This document shows, one piece after another, positions 34,267 to 43,584 of a stretch of 64,000 bases of DNA (position 1 is the stretch's first letter; each line of letters starts with the position of its first letter). The DNA lies in the NCBI RefSeq assembly GCF_000177195.2, contig NC_015953.1, forward strand, positions 7,316,001-7,380,000, given 5' to 3'. A program made the translations under genes and the position numbers. Source of the stretch: Streptomyces sp. SirexAA-E. GTDB taxonomy: Bacteria; Actinomycetota; Actinomycetes; Streptomycetales; Streptomycetaceae. The notes beneath the pieces are model-generated. The model ran no database searches. It saw nothing but the letters and a program-made list of their open reading frames with translations, and had not been told where the DNA came from.

Positions 34267-36432
34267 ATGTCCGATTTGTTCGAAGCGGTCGACGCCCTGA
34301 TCGCGTCCGCGTCACCGTTGCCCCCGCCGGCCGAGCGTGAACGGCTGCGCAAGGCCCACGGGCTGACTCAGGAGCAGGTGGCGGCCGCGCTCAAGGTGCG
34401 GCGGCCGACCGTCGTCTCCTGGGAGAACGGACGGACGGAGCCGCGACCGCCGCAGCGCGAGGCCTACGCGAGGCTGCTGGAGAAGCTCGCCGAGCTCTAC
34501 CCCGCCCGAGCGGCCGACGACGCGGAGGACACGCACGAGGCGGAGGCGCCTCAGACGTCCGGTGTCCCCGCCTCGACCACCGCGCCGCACGCCCCGTTCA
34601 CGCCACCTCCGGCACCGGAAGGCACCGGGGCCCCGACCGTCGAGCACCCACCCCGGCAGGCCGTCGCCGCCCGGCCGTCGACCGGGTCCAGGCCGTCGGC
34701 GTCGCGCCGCCCGGCCGCCAGGAAGGCCGCTCCGAAGGACACCCACGACCCGCGCTTCGAGAACGGCCCGCTGGCGGTCGTCGACGTCGAGGACGGACAC
34801 ACCCTGGCCTACTGCGTCGGCGGCCTCGTCCTCGACGTACCCGCCAGGTCCGTCCCGTCCCTCATCGAGTGGGCCTTGGCCGAGGGGAAGCTCGGCGCGC
34901 CCCGGCTGAGCGGTCCCGGCAAGGACGCCGACCCGCTGCTCGTGCTCACCGAAGCGGCGTGCGAGCGCTACGGACTGCCGGTCCACCTCAGCCAGGAGGA
35001 GCGCCTGTCGGGCCGCCTGCCGGACGGACACAAGGCCGTCGGGCAACTGGCCCGCGCCGACTGGAAGCTGACCAAGCGCGGGCTCGGCCCCTGGGCCCGC
35101 GTCTACCGCCCGGCCCAAGGCGGCCGCCGTGCCTGTGTGCAGCTGTGCGTCCCCTCCTGGGGCGCCCTCGACACCCGGCACTGGGGCGACGCCGCGCACC
35201 TCCCGGCGGCCGACCTCGCCCGGGTGCTCGGCACGTACGCGACGCGGGTGATGACCCCGCGTGGCTCGACGGCGGTGACGGGCCTGGAGCTGATGACCGC
35301 GCTGCACCCGCCGACCCGCGCGTCCGAACCGGACGCCGACGGGAAGCGGCATCGGGAGCACAACCCGGGCTCGCTCGGTGACGAGCCGGTCGACTGCGCC
35401 CCGTGCGAGGCCCCCGACGGCCACCCCCTGCTCAAGGACCTGCCCCGGTTCCACCAGCGGACCCCGGCCGAGATGCTGATGGAAGAGGCGTACGACTGGG
35501 CCCGCCCGCTCACCGACGACGAGTACACCAAGCGGTACCTGGTGGGCATCGACGTCAACATGGCCTTCGCGGCCGGTGCCAACGGCACCGTCGTCGGGCT
35601 CGGGGCACCCACACACGTCCGGCGCCCCGAGTTCGACCCGAAGCTCCCCGGGGCCTGGCTGGTGGACCTCTCCCACATCGAGCTGGACGAGCGGCTCCCC
35701 TCCCCGTTCACGCCGAAGGGCGACCGCCCGGCGGGCCCGGCCTGGTACGCGACACCGACCGTGGCCTACGCGGTGGAGCTCGGTCACCCGGTGTCCCCGG
35801 TCGAGGCCTACGTGCGCCACGAGAAAGGCCGTTACCTCGACGGCTGGTACAACCGCCTCCGCGACGCCTACGTCGCCACCATGGCCGACCTCGGTGTCAC
35901 CGGCGACCTGTCACCGGCCGACTTCCTGACGGCGATGGAGGGATACCGGCAGCGCGATCCGCAGATGGCCGTCGTCCTGTCCGCGGTGAAGGCCACCGTC
36001 AAGGGCGGCATCGGCAAGCTCCGCGAGCGCCCCCGCGGCGAGGGATGGAAACCGGGCGAGCCGTGGCGCGCCCTGTCCCGCCCCACCTGGCGGCCCGACA
36101 TCCGCGCCGCGGTCATCGCCAAGACCCGCGTCAACATGCACCGCAAGATGGCCAAGCACGCGGCGTTCACCGGCGCGTACCCGGTCGCGGTCCTCTCCGA
36201 CTGCGCCGTCTACGCCACCGACGGGCCGTCCCCGCTGGACTTCCTGCCCTACCGTCAGGGCAAGCCGCTGCCGGGAGGGTTCCGCCTCGGTGTGAGCCCG
36301 GGAATGGTCAAGCACGAGGGGACGCAGACCGTGCTCTGGGCCGAAGGCGTACGCGAGGAGCACGGCCACGAGCTCAACCTCGCCCGTTACATCAAGGACG
36401 GCAACGTCGCCGCACCGGACACGGGGGAGTAG
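34267..36432 (+). CDS. tap: telomere-associated protein Tap
   Basis: This protein of 721 residues matches Tap, the DNA-binding partner that brings the terminal protein Tpg to the single-stranded 3' overhangs of linear Streptomyces replicons. The N-terminal HTH (about 28-70: RKAHGLTQEQVAAALKVRRP, then SWENGRTEPRP) is followed by a Pro/Ala linker and a large domain with HDPRFENGPLAVVDVEDG, YLVGIDVNMAFAAGANG, WYNRLRDAYVATMADLGV and VKATVKGGIGKLRERPRGEG. Length is close to known Tap proteins. GGAGGT precedes the ATG, and tpg follows three bases after the stop codon. Confidence 0.95.
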   Translation: MSDLFEAVDALIASASPLPPPAERERLRKAHGLTQEQVAAALKVRRPTVVSWENGRTEPRPPQREAYARLLEKLAELYPARAADDAEDTHEAEAPQTSGVPASTTAPHAPFTPPPAPEGTGAPTVEHPPRQAVAARPSTGSRPSASRRPAARKAAPKDTHDPRFENGPLAVVDVEDGHTLAYCVGGLVLDVPARSVPSLIEWALAEGKLGAPRLSGPGKDADPLLVLTEAACERYGLPVHLSQEERLSGRLPDGHKAVGQLARADWKLTKRGLGPWARVYRPAQGGRRACVQLCVPSWGALDTRHWGDAAHLPAADLARVLGTYATRVMTPRGSTAVTGLELMTALHPPTRASEPDADGKRHREHNPGSLGDEPVDCAPCEAPDGHPLLKDLPRFHQRTPAEMLMEEAYDWARPLTDDEYTKRYLVGIDVNMAFAAGANGTVVGLGAPTHVRRPEFDPKLPGAWLVDLSHIELDERLPSPFTPKGDRPAGPAWYATPTVAYAVELGHPVSPVEAYVRHEKGRYLDGWYNRLRDAYVATMADLGVTGDLSPADFLTAMEGYRQRDPQMAVVLSAVKATVKGGIGKLRERPRGEGWKPGEPWRALSRPTWRPDIRAAVIAKTRVNMHRKMAKHAAFTGAYPVAVLSDCAVYATDGPSPLDFLPYRQGKPLPGGFRLGVSPGMVKHEGTQTVLWAEGVREEHGHELNLARYIKDGNVAAPDTGE

Positions 36433-36435
36433 ACC

Positions 36436-36993
36436 GTGAGCAGCATGGTCGGAGAAGGACTCGACAAGGCGGTGCAGCGGGCCTTCACCCGCCCCATCCC
36501 GAAGTCGGCCGGCGCGCAGATGCGTTACCTCGTCAAGCAGTACAAGGGCACCCGGGCCGTCGCGCAGATGCTGCGGGTGTCCCAGCGCACCGTCGAACGC
36601 TACGTGAAGGACCAGATCAAGAAGCCCCGCAGGGATCTCGCCCTCCGCCTGGAGAACGAGGTCAAGAAGCGGTGGCAGCCCCAGATCCGCGCCAGGGCCA
36701 AACAGGCGGCGGCCACCAGCACCGGCATCGTCATCGACACCCGTGCCCGCTTCGGCTACACCGCCGCCCCCGGCACCACCGACGACGCCCGCCTGCGCCA
36801 CCTCACCGTCGCCCTCCCGCCCGCCTACGCCGCACGTCTCTTCGAAGCCCGCGACCAAGGCGCCGACGACCGGCAGCTCCAGAACATCGCCGCCGAAGGC
36901 CTCCAGGAGATCTACTTCAAGGAAGGCGGCCGCCGCGCCGCGGGACTCCTCGTCGAGTACACAGACCTGGAACACATCGAATTCGACCTGTAG
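36436..36993 (+). CDS. tpg: telomere terminal protein Tpg
   Basis: A protein of 185 residues that caps the 5' ends of linear Streptomyces DNA and primes end-patching synthesis. It opens with SSMVGEGLDKAVQRAFTRP and PKSAGAQMRYLVKQYKGTRA, then an HTH (about 38-60: QMLRVSQRTVERYVKDQIKK). Thr 114 in AAPGTTDDARL falls at the residue reported, as I recall, to be covalently linked to DNA in S. coelicolor Tpg. The GTG start lies three bases after the tap stop codon, so the two are co-translated. Chromosomal tap-tpg copies generally lie in the chromosome arms; plasmid copies also exist. Confidence 0.95.
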   Translation: MSSMVGEGLDKAVQRAFTRPIPKSAGAQMRYLVKQYKGTRAVAQMLRVSQRTVERYVKDQIKKPRRDLALRLENEVKKRWQPQIRARAKQAAATSTGIVIDTRARFGYTAAPGTTDDARLRHLTVALPPAYAARLFEARDQGADDRQLQNIAAEGLQEIYFKEGGRRAAGLLVEYTDLEHIEFDL

Positions 36994-37205
36994 GCGCGCA
37001 GGCGCACGTCAGCGGCAAGTCCTCCGTGGCGGCCGGTCATGTTCCCGCAGTGCTCATCGGCAGTATCGACACCCCGGAGGACCGGAACGTGTTGGGATGC
37101 GCCGGCCCGAGGCCCGCGGGAAAACGAGTTCCGCCGTCCGATCGGCACGGCCTAGGCTGCCAGGACCGGTGGTACCGCATATCCGACGAATCGGGGGGCC
37201 TTGGT

Positions 37206-38228
37206 ATGGGCGTGAACGGTGACGACGGCCTTGCGTCGACGGCCCGGATGCCTGGCTACGCCTTCCGGCCGTATCACGGGCACGAAGACCACGGCGCCAT
37301 GGCCGCTGTACGGCTCGGCTGCGCAGAGCGGGACCGGACCGACGCCCGGTCGATCGTGGAAGGTCTCCCGACGGCAGCGGAGATCGGCGAAGCCACCGCC
37401 GAGCTGGACGACCCGTACCGGAACCAGGTTCTGGTGGAGCACAACGGTGGAATCGTCGGTTACTCGACGATCAGGTGGTGGCAGGAGCGGGACGAGACGT
37501 GGTTGTACCTGCACCGTGGCTACCTGCTGCCCGAGCACCGCGGTCAGGGCATCGGCTCGGCCATGCTCGACTGGGCGGAAAGCCGCATCCGCCGACTCGT
37601 GCATCGGCATGGAACCGCACGGACGGCCGTGCTCGGCGCGAACGCCACGGCCTCTGAGCAGGATGCGACGGCACTGCTGGTCGCCTCTGGATACCGGCGT
37701 GTCTTCAGCCTGGTAGAGCTGGAGCTGGCCGATCTCCGACAGCTCCCCGACAGGCCGCTACCGGCCGGCACCCGAGTCGGTGCCATCGCCCCGAGCAGCT
37801 ACCGCGCCGCCTGGAAGACGGTCGTCGACTCATATGCGGGTGCCGCCTTCACCGAGAGGTGGACGTTCGAGAGCTTCCTCGCCACGGCCGACCCGACCTG
37901 CTGGCGGGCCGCCTGGGACGGGGGACACATGGCAGGTGTCGCCCTGTGCTCCATCCGTCGGCAGAATCCCACTGCGGGTGAAGTCGAAGAACTGAGCGTC
38001 CGAAGTGGATCGAGGCGCCTGGGACTTGGGCGGGCCCTGTTGCTGGACGGATTGCGATGCCTTCGCGAGCACGGTGCGGAGACCGCCCGCCTGTACACCG
38101 GCACCGCGAATCCGCACCGGTCCTACGATCTCTACGAAAGCGTAGGGTTCCGGCGCCGGAACGAGCACGTCCGCTACCGCAAGCCGGTCACCGTCCGACC
38201 GACAGAGGCAGCTCCGCAACGGCCTTGA
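37206..38228 (+). CDS. GNAT acetyltransferase with two GNAT domains
   Basis: This protein (340 residues) carries two GNAT folds. In the first (about 15-170) the acetyl-CoA loop is LLPEHRGQGIGSAML; in the second (about 175-325) it is RSGSRRLGLGRALLLDGLR followed by NPHRSYDLYESVGFRRRNEH. Tandem GNAT proteins of this size include mycothiol synthase and antibiotic-modifying relatives; the substrate is not clear. Start at the ATG of MGVNGDDG after a GGGGGG stretch. Unlike several acetyltransferase genes downstream it is intact. Confidence 0.85.
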   Translation: MGVNGDDGLASTARMPGYAFRPYHGHEDHGAMAAVRLGCAERDRTDARSIVEGLPTAAEIGEATAELDDPYRNQVLVEHNGGIVGYSTIRWWQERDETWLYLHRGYLLPEHRGQGIGSAMLDWAESRIRRLVHRHGTARTAVLGANATASEQDATALLVASGYRRVFSLVELELADLRQLPDRPLPAGTRVGAIAPSSYRAAWKTVVDSYAGAAFTERWTFESFLATADPTCWRAAWDGGHMAGVALCSIRRQNPTAGEVEELSVRSGSRRLGLGRALLLDGLRCLREHGAETARLYTGTANPHRSYDLYESVGFRRRNEHVRYRKPVTVRPTEAAPQRP

Positions 38229-38316
38229 CGCAGCGGATCCCCGGAGGCGGAGCCCGCCGGCATTGCCGACTCGGCTGACAGGCGACGGCCCGGTGGACCT
38301 CGTGGCGCGCCCCGGC

Positions 38317-39036
38317 CTACCGGGACGTGGTGAAGCGGGTCCGCCACAGGTCACGGAGCACCGCGATCTCGGCCATGTGGTGAATGAGCTCGAGGTTCTC
38401 CCCGGCCAGCACGCCGGCGAACCGGTCGCCGGGGTCCGAGCCGTACGGGTACTGCGAGAAGCCGACCGTGTCGAGCTGCTCCTCGGTGACGGCGGCGACA
38501 CTGTCGCGCCACCGGTCGACCAGTGCCCAGTACCTTTCGAGCGCCACGGTCGCGGAAGGGGTGAAGTCGACCAGCGATCTCGGTTCCTGCCGGCGTTCAC
38601 CGAAGGTCCACTCCCATCGGCCCGCGAGCCCGGAGTGCAGGTGCCCCAGCCGCCACGCGATGGTGGTGACCGGCGTTTCGTCGGGCTCCGGCGTGCCGGT
38701 GTGGGCGAGGACCTGCTCGACCCGCTCGACGCTCACACTCCAGTCCTCGGCGATCTTGGCGATCGTCATGCCGTCGGCAGCCTGCCGGGCGACCTCGGTG
38801 TACTCGCTCGCGGGGATGTCCGCAGCACCCTTGTCGAGCACCCATTCGCCGGGCCCGTACGCCTTGGGCGTGACCGCCTCGCCCCGGCGCCGGATCGACC
38901 AGCACCCGGCCACCGGCTCCCACAGGTACTCCTCGTCACCGAGGCCCGCCAGCCGCACCTGGGCCATCTCCCTGGCCTGGTCGAACTGTTCGAGCAGCAG
39001 GCCCAGGCGGCCGGTCCGCGCGCCCTCGGTCTCCAT
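38317..39036 (-). CDS. DinB-like four-helix protein
   Basis: This protein of 239 residues has the DinB_2/maleylpyruvate-isomerase-like pattern: LGLLLEQFDQAREMAQVRL, YLWEPVAGCWSIRRRG, TTIAWRLGHLHSGLAGRW and LELIHHMAEIAVLRDLW, with histidines likely to bind a metal. A segment of about 45 residues (IAEDWSVSVERVEQVLAH) is inserted in the middle. DinB-fold proteins include thiol-dependent transferases using mycothiol or bacillithiol. AGAGAGG precedes the start region. Confidence 0.8.
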   Translation of the reverse strand: METEGARTGRLGLLLEQFDQAREMAQVRLAGLGDEEYLWEPVAGCWSIRRRGEAVTPKAYGPGEWVLDKGAADIPASEYTEVARQAADGMTIAKIAEDWSVSVERVEQVLAHTGTPEPDETPVTTIAWRLGHLHSGLAGRWEWTFGERRQEPRSLVDFTPSATVALERYWALVDRWRDSVAAVTEEQLDTVGFSQYPYGSDPGDRFAGVLAGENLELIHHMAEIAVLRDLWRTRFTTSR

Positions 39037-39297
39037 GCATGGCCTCTCTTCGCCGTTACGCTTCATGTCTCTTCGTGCCCGGACGGAAGTTAACCGCTCG
39101 CCCTGCGGAGCGCGACCGATTTCCTCGGCCTGTCCGGCCTCCGAGTGCCGCGCGCCTGCTTGGCTCACTTCCTCGTGCCGGAGAAGAGTGGTGCGCATGA
39201 GTCGGATGGCACCACCGGTCGAGAGCACCGAACACCTGGGCGACCAAGGCCAAGTGCGGGGCGGGCGTCCGGTGCGACCTGACAGCATGGCCGCCCC

Positions 39298-39755
39298 ATG
39301 GCCCCACGGCCCCAGGACGCATCGGACCTCGGCGACGTCGTTGTGCGTCGTGCGAGAGAGCCGGAGTCGGACGCTCTGGTGGGGATCGATGCCGTCGCGG
39401 TCGAAGGCGACGCCCACCGCCGGGCAGGCATCGGGAAGTGGTGCCGGGACGGCCTGGCGCGGGTGGCGGAGGGCGCGTCCGGCCGGCTCGGCTACTGCGT
39501 GGTGGAGCACACCTTCTTGGAACAGGGCTTCGTCACGATGCTGATGGCGGCTCCAGCGGTGCGTGGAGAGAGGTCGGCCGTCGCCTGCTGGACGCGGTGG
39601 CGGCCTCCTGCACGAGCCCGAAGCTGCTCACCTCGACCAACGTGTCCGACCAGCCGATGCAGCGACGGCTCCTACGAGCCGGATGGAGCCCGGTGGGGCT
39701 GCTGCATGGTCTGGACGAGGGTGACCCCGAGCTGTTCCACCTCTGCGGCCGCTGA
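39298..39755 (+). pseudogene. GNAT acetyltransferase gene with a frameshift
   Basis: The first frame gives VVVRRAREPESDALVGIDAV, CVVEHTFLEQGFVTMLMAAP and VRGE up to about 39567. The continuation of the acetyl-CoA loop, VGRRLLDAVAASCTSPKLLT and SDQPMQRRLLRAGW ending LFHLCGR, is in another frame. Joining them restores one GNAT protein of about 150 residues, so one base is missing or extra near 39565-39575. It is either a pseudogene or a sequencing indel. Confidence 0.65.
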
Positions 39756-39773
39756 CCGCGCCGACGCTCCCGA

Positions 39774-40050
39774 GGCCGTCGGCGGGTGCGTGAAAGCCGA
39801 CGCCGCCGATCACCCGACCGTCCTCGCGGCGTCGGATCTCGTAGTTGCCGAACGGCCGGGGGTCGCCTGTGTCCGCACAAGCTCTCAGGAGGCGTTCGGC
39901 GGCGGACACGTCGCCGTCGGAGGGGTATCCCGGCACCCAGCGGTCACCGCCGTCCGTATCGCCCGCCACCACTCGCTCGGCCTCGCCGACGGACATCGGA
40001 TGAAGCACGAGCCGCGCTGTCTCAAGATCGCCCATAGCAGGGAGGATCAT
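39774..40050 (-). pseudogene. C-terminally truncated GNAT acetyltransferase remnant
   Basis: MGDLETARLVLHPMSVGEAE, then NYEIRRREDGRVIGGVGFHA, is a normal RimJ-type GNAT N-terminal half. After GVGFHAPADG the frame turns into low-complexity sequence, and the acetyl-CoA loop (R/Q-x-x-G-x-G/A) is missing. Homology stops close to the stop codon of the oppositely oriented GNAT gene 39298-39755, which suggests a deletion or recombination joint near 39755-39775. It cannot be a functional enzyme. Confidence 0.6.
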
Positions 40051-40176
40051 CACGAGGGGTGATCGGGCCGCACGTGGATTCGTCCGGCCGACTCGTCCGG
40101 CCAACCGGGGGCCCCTCTCCGGCGGTTGCGCGCCGGGCCTTGGTCGCGTCTCGCAGCATCGGCGCACCCGCCGGAC

Positions 40177-40735
40177 TCATCGGGACGGCGTGAGCGGGCG
40201 CCACACGCCGAACCACTGCTCGGCACCGTACTCCTCGAACCGCTCCACCTCGGTGAACCCCAGCTTCGTCGCGAGGCGCATCGCGCGGTCGTTGGCCGTC
40301 CGGGTGCAGAGCACCACCGGCTCGCCGGGAAGCGCGTCGGGGAACCAGTCGAGTGCGGCCGCACAGGCCTCGGCGGCGTACCCGCGACCCCAGGCCTCCG
40401 GGAGGAGCATGTAGCCGAGCTCGGCCTCCCCGGCATCCGGACGGACGTGACCCGGACGCTCCGCGTCCCGCCGATCGAGAGTGACCATGCCGATCATCGT
40501 GTCGTCGAGGTCGATCACGAACAAGCCAGGGCGCCGTCCGGGGACTTCAGGCACCATGCGTTCGAGCTCAGCTCGTGGGCGGGCGCCACCGAGGTAGGCG
40601 CCGACCTCTGCCGATGCGAACAACTCGATGAACGCCGTTCGGTCTCGGGCCTCGCTCGGGCGCAGGACGAGGCGTTCGGTCCGTATCGGGGCGGGGGGGC
40701 CAGGCGACGGGTGCGAGTCCGGTCGTGGCGGTCAA
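40177..40735 (-). pseudogene. RimJ-type GNAT acetyltransferase gene with frameshift in a G7 tract
   Basis: From about 40690 down to 40177 the frame is a good GNAT: RTERLVLRPSEARDRTAFIE, FASAEVGAYLGGARPR, ELGYMLLPEAWGRGYAAEA and NDRAMRLATKLGF. No start codon exists in that frame before a stop except an internal TTG. Just upstream, in another frame, TTG at 40735 opens TATTGLAPVAWPP, the usual N-terminus of this family. The two frames meet at the run of seven G (40693-40699). A slipped homopolymer, real or from sequencing, explains this. Confidence 0.65.
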
Positions 40736-40811
40736 CCTATCGGAGGCCCCGGATCACACGTGCCGTCCACCCGGGCAGACGGCATTCTCCGCGAACGGAT
40801 GCAGGGGCTCG

Positions 40812-41118
40812 TCACCCCTCGGGCAGTTCCACGATCATCAGCGTGCCCCGGCTCCCTGGGGCGGACCGCGTGCGCGGTTCCCGCCGGCACCAAGAACAGC
40901 TCGCCCGCCCCCACCGGCACCGGCACGCCGTCCACCTCCGGCTCCAGCCGGCCGTCGAGTACCAGGAGCGCCTCGGTGGTGCCGTGGCACTCCTCCTCGA
41001 CCGGCGACCCGTCCATGCGCAGCACCTTCTCGCGGGCCGGGTCCACCAGACCCAGCCTCCGGGAACTCCACGCCTCCGGCAGCGCGGCGGCAGTCACCGC
41101 AAGATCGATCCCATGCAT
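40812..41118 (-). pseudogene. small cupin protein gene with frameshift
   Basis: MHGIDLAVTAAALPEAWSSR, then LVLDGRLEPEVDGVPVPVGA and LFLVPAGTAHAVRP, is a single-domain cupin. After AVRP the expected C-terminus GSRGTLMIVELPEG followed by a stop lies in a different frame, so one base differs near 40852-40862. Restored length would be about 101 residues. GAGGGGTG precedes the ATG. Confidence 0.65.
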
Positions 41119-41386
41119 GGCACACCCCTCCACACGGCCCCGGCCGGTCGAGCCGAACGGGGCCGCACACAAAGAGCAATGGATGCCTCGAAACCTATCC
41201 GACCAGGAGGAAGAGGTGGGAGACCGTTCGGTAAAGCCTGGCGCCCGTTCCGCCCCTGGAGTCACGTCCGGCCCACCCGGTACGGCCTCATCGGCTGTCC
41301 GGTTCCGCCGGGCGCCGAATGGCGCAGGCCTGGCGGGGCACCCGATGATCCCAGTAGGCCCCACCCCAATCCACGGAGGCAGTGTC

Positions 41387-41920
41387 ATGAGTCTTCTGCG
41401 TATCGTCGGCCGCCCGTTCCTCGCTTCGATGTTCATCGCCGGCGGCATGAACTCCGTACGCAGGCCCCAGGACGTGGCCACGGCGGCCGAACCCGTCGTC
41501 CGGCCGGTGACCGACCGCGTGGCCGTGCTGCCGGAGCGCACCGAGCAGCTCGTCCGACTCAACGGCGCCGTGCAGGTGGCGGGCGGCGTCCTGCTCGGCC
41601 TCGGCCGTTTCCCGCGACTCTCCGCCCTGGCCCTCGCCGCGACGCTGGTCCCCACCACCGTGGCGGGCCACCGCTTCTGGGAGGCGGAGGACGACTCCGA
41701 CAGGGCCCAGCAGCGCATCCACTTCCTCAAGAACCTGTCGATGCTGGGCGGCCTCCTGATCGCCGCCGACGACACCGGCGGCTCCCCCTCGCTGCTGTGG
41801 CGTGGCCGTCACGCCGCACAAGGGGTCCGGCACGACGCCCGCGTCGTGCGCCGCTCGGTGCGGGCCACGGCGCGCTCCGCGGCGGCAGCCGGTGGCGTCC
41901 GGTCCAAGCTGGGCGTCTGA
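41387..41920 (+). CDS. DoxX-family membrane protein
   Basis: This protein (177 residues) begins MSLLRIVGRPFLASMFIAGG and has four hydrophobic segments, including GAVQVAGGVLLGLGRFPRLS and ALALAATLVPTTVAGHRFW, then IHFLKNLSMLGGLLIAADD, as in DoxX proteins. A basic C-terminal tail follows. DoxX members act in quinone-linked redox or redox stress complexes. GGAGGC precedes the ATG. Confidence 0.88.
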   Translation: MSLLRIVGRPFLASMFIAGGMNSVRRPQDVATAAEPVVRPVTDRVAVLPERTEQLVRLNGAVQVAGGVLLGLGRFPRLSALALAATLVPTTVAGHRFWEAEDDSDRAQQRIHFLKNLSMLGGLLIAADDTGGSPSLLWRGRHAAQGVRHDARVVRRSVRATARSAAAAGGVRSKLGV

Positions 41921-42448
41921 GCGCCATGACGCCGTGACCACCTCGCGCCGCCCCCGGCCGGAGGGCGTCCGGACCGCATCGGCCGCACGGACCATCACGT
42001 GCCTCTTCCCCCATACGGCCGAAGAGGACGCAGTGCCCGTTTGAGCCGCTGCCCCGGCGAACACCGCACCGGCGGCGGCCCGGGACCGGGTGTGGGAGGC
42101 TGGGAAAGCGGCACAAGGCGGCTCCGTGAGGCCACGGGGGACGTCACCGAATCGCAGCTGGCGCTGTGGCCGTGTGCCGGACTGTGCATCCGCCTGTCGG
42201 AGCACCCGCTGCGGCCGGCCGGATCCCGTACGCGACCTTCCCCGACCGACGTACGTATCTGCCGATGTACGCACCTGTCGTCGAACGCTGCGGACCCTCC
42301 ACGCGTGAGCCGTGCCCCGGGTGTCCGATGTGCCGGGTTCGACGGGCCGCACCCCCTGGGCGCGCCGATACGAAAGGGTTGATACCTCCCCGAAAAGCGG
42401 GCACGCGTGTGCGGACACGGACCGGAGAAGAACGAGGAGTGGAGAGAT
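41921..42448. other. intergenic region before the F420 enzyme gene
   Basis: This 528-bp gap contains no frame I can support. The segment 42240-42300 has several GTACG/CGTAC words, which may be promoter or operator elements, but no clear symmetric site. Confidence 0.4.
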
Positions 42449-43426
42449 ATGCAGATCGGGTACAAGCTGGCCGCCGAGGCTTTCGGTCCGGGAGAACTGG
42501 TGCGCCAGGCGGTCCTCGCCGAGCGCGCCGGATTCGATTTCGTGGAGATCAGCGACCACTACCATCCGTGGTTGGACAACCAGGGGCACTCGCCCTTCGC
42601 CTGGACGGTGCTGGGATCCATCGCGGCGCGCACCGAACGGATCGGGCTGGCCACCGGCGTGACGTGTCCGACGGTGCGCTACCACCCCGCGATCATCGCC
42701 CAGGCGGCCGCCACCCTCGCCCTTCTGTCGGACGGACGGTTCACCCTCGGCCTGGGATCCGGCGAGCGACTCAACGAGCACGTCGTCGGCCGGGGCTTCC
42801 CCGACGCCGTCAGCACCCGGCAGGCCATGCTGCGGGAGGCCCTGGAGATCATCAGGCTCCTGTGGAGCGGCGGCTACCAGTCGTACGAGGGCAAGTACCT
42901 CCACCTCTCGGACGCCCGTGTCTTCGATCTGCCCGACTCCCTTCCCCTCCTCGCCGTGGCCGCCGGAGGCCGTGACGCGGCGGCACTCGCCGCCGAGCTC
43001 GGCGACGGGCTGTTCGCCACCGAGGACAGGGCCGAGCTGGTCCGGCACTACCGGGAGGCCGGCGGTACCGGGCCCCGGTACGCCGAGGTCCCCGTCGCCT
43101 GGGCGCCCGACGAGGAGAGCGCCGCGCAAGCCGTTCTGGAGACCTCCCGGTGGGCGCTCACCGGATGGAAGGTGATGAGCGAGCTGCCCAATCCGGTGAA
43201 CTTCGACGCGGCCACCTCCACGGTCCGGCTGGAAGACGTCAAGGAGAAGTTCGCCTGCGGACCCGACGCAGCCCCGTACGTCGACGCCGTGCAGAGCTAC
43301 GTCGACGCCGGGTTCGACCGGCTCGTCATGCAGAACGCGGGCCCTGACCCGGACGGCTTCATCGACTTCTACACCCGTGAGCTCGACACACGTCTGCGCG
43401 CCCTCAAGCCCCGGCAGGCCGGGTGA
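42449..43426 (+). CDS. F420-dependent LLM-class oxidoreductase (FGD-like)
   Basis: This TIM-barrel enzyme of 325 residues resembles the F420-dependent glucose-6-phosphate dehydrogenase family: GFDFVEISDHYHPWLDNQGH, then TGVTCPTVRYHPAIIAQAAA and LGLGSGERLNEHVVG, with the conserved His and Glu region near the F420 site. The exact substrate is open, since this subgroup is broader than sugar-phosphate dehydrogenases. Start at the ATG of MQIGYKLAAEAF after GGAGTGGAGAG. A hairpin follows the stop codon. Confidence 0.9.
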   Translation: MQIGYKLAAEAFGPGELVRQAVLAERAGFDFVEISDHYHPWLDNQGHSPFAWTVLGSIAARTERIGLATGVTCPTVRYHPAIIAQAAATLALLSDGRFTLGLGSGERLNEHVVGRGFPDAVSTRQAMLREALEIIRLLWSGGYQSYEGKYLHLSDARVFDLPDSLPLLAVAAGGRDAAALAAELGDGLFATEDRAELVRHYREAGGTGPRYAEVPVAWAPDEESAAQAVLETSRWALTGWKVMSELPNPVNFDAATSTVRLEDVKEKFACGPDAAPYVDAVQSYVDAGFDRLVMQNAGPDPDGFIDFYTRELDTRLRALKPRQAG

Positions 43427-43444
43427 CGGCGACGCCGCGAGCCA

Positions 43445-43473
43445 CCGGCCTGCCGTGCTGCACGGCAGGCCGG
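43445..43473 (+). terminator. hairpin terminator after the F420 enzyme gene
   Basis: A perfect 13-bp stem (43445-43457 with 43461-43473) closing on CTG begins 19 bp after the stop codon. Confidence 0.8.
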
Positions 43474-43584
43474 GGCCTGTCCACGACTATCCGTCGGAGG
43501 TCTCCAGTCCGGGGGCGGAGGTGAAGGCCATGGATCCGTCTGCCGGCCCCGGATCCGTCTCGTCCTGAGAGGCGGCCGCCACGA

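Noticed and set aside
33314..36993. Plasmid origin next to tap-tpg
   Set aside because: No rep gene or iteron array was seen, so an integrated or free linear plasmid is not supported over a chromosome arm.
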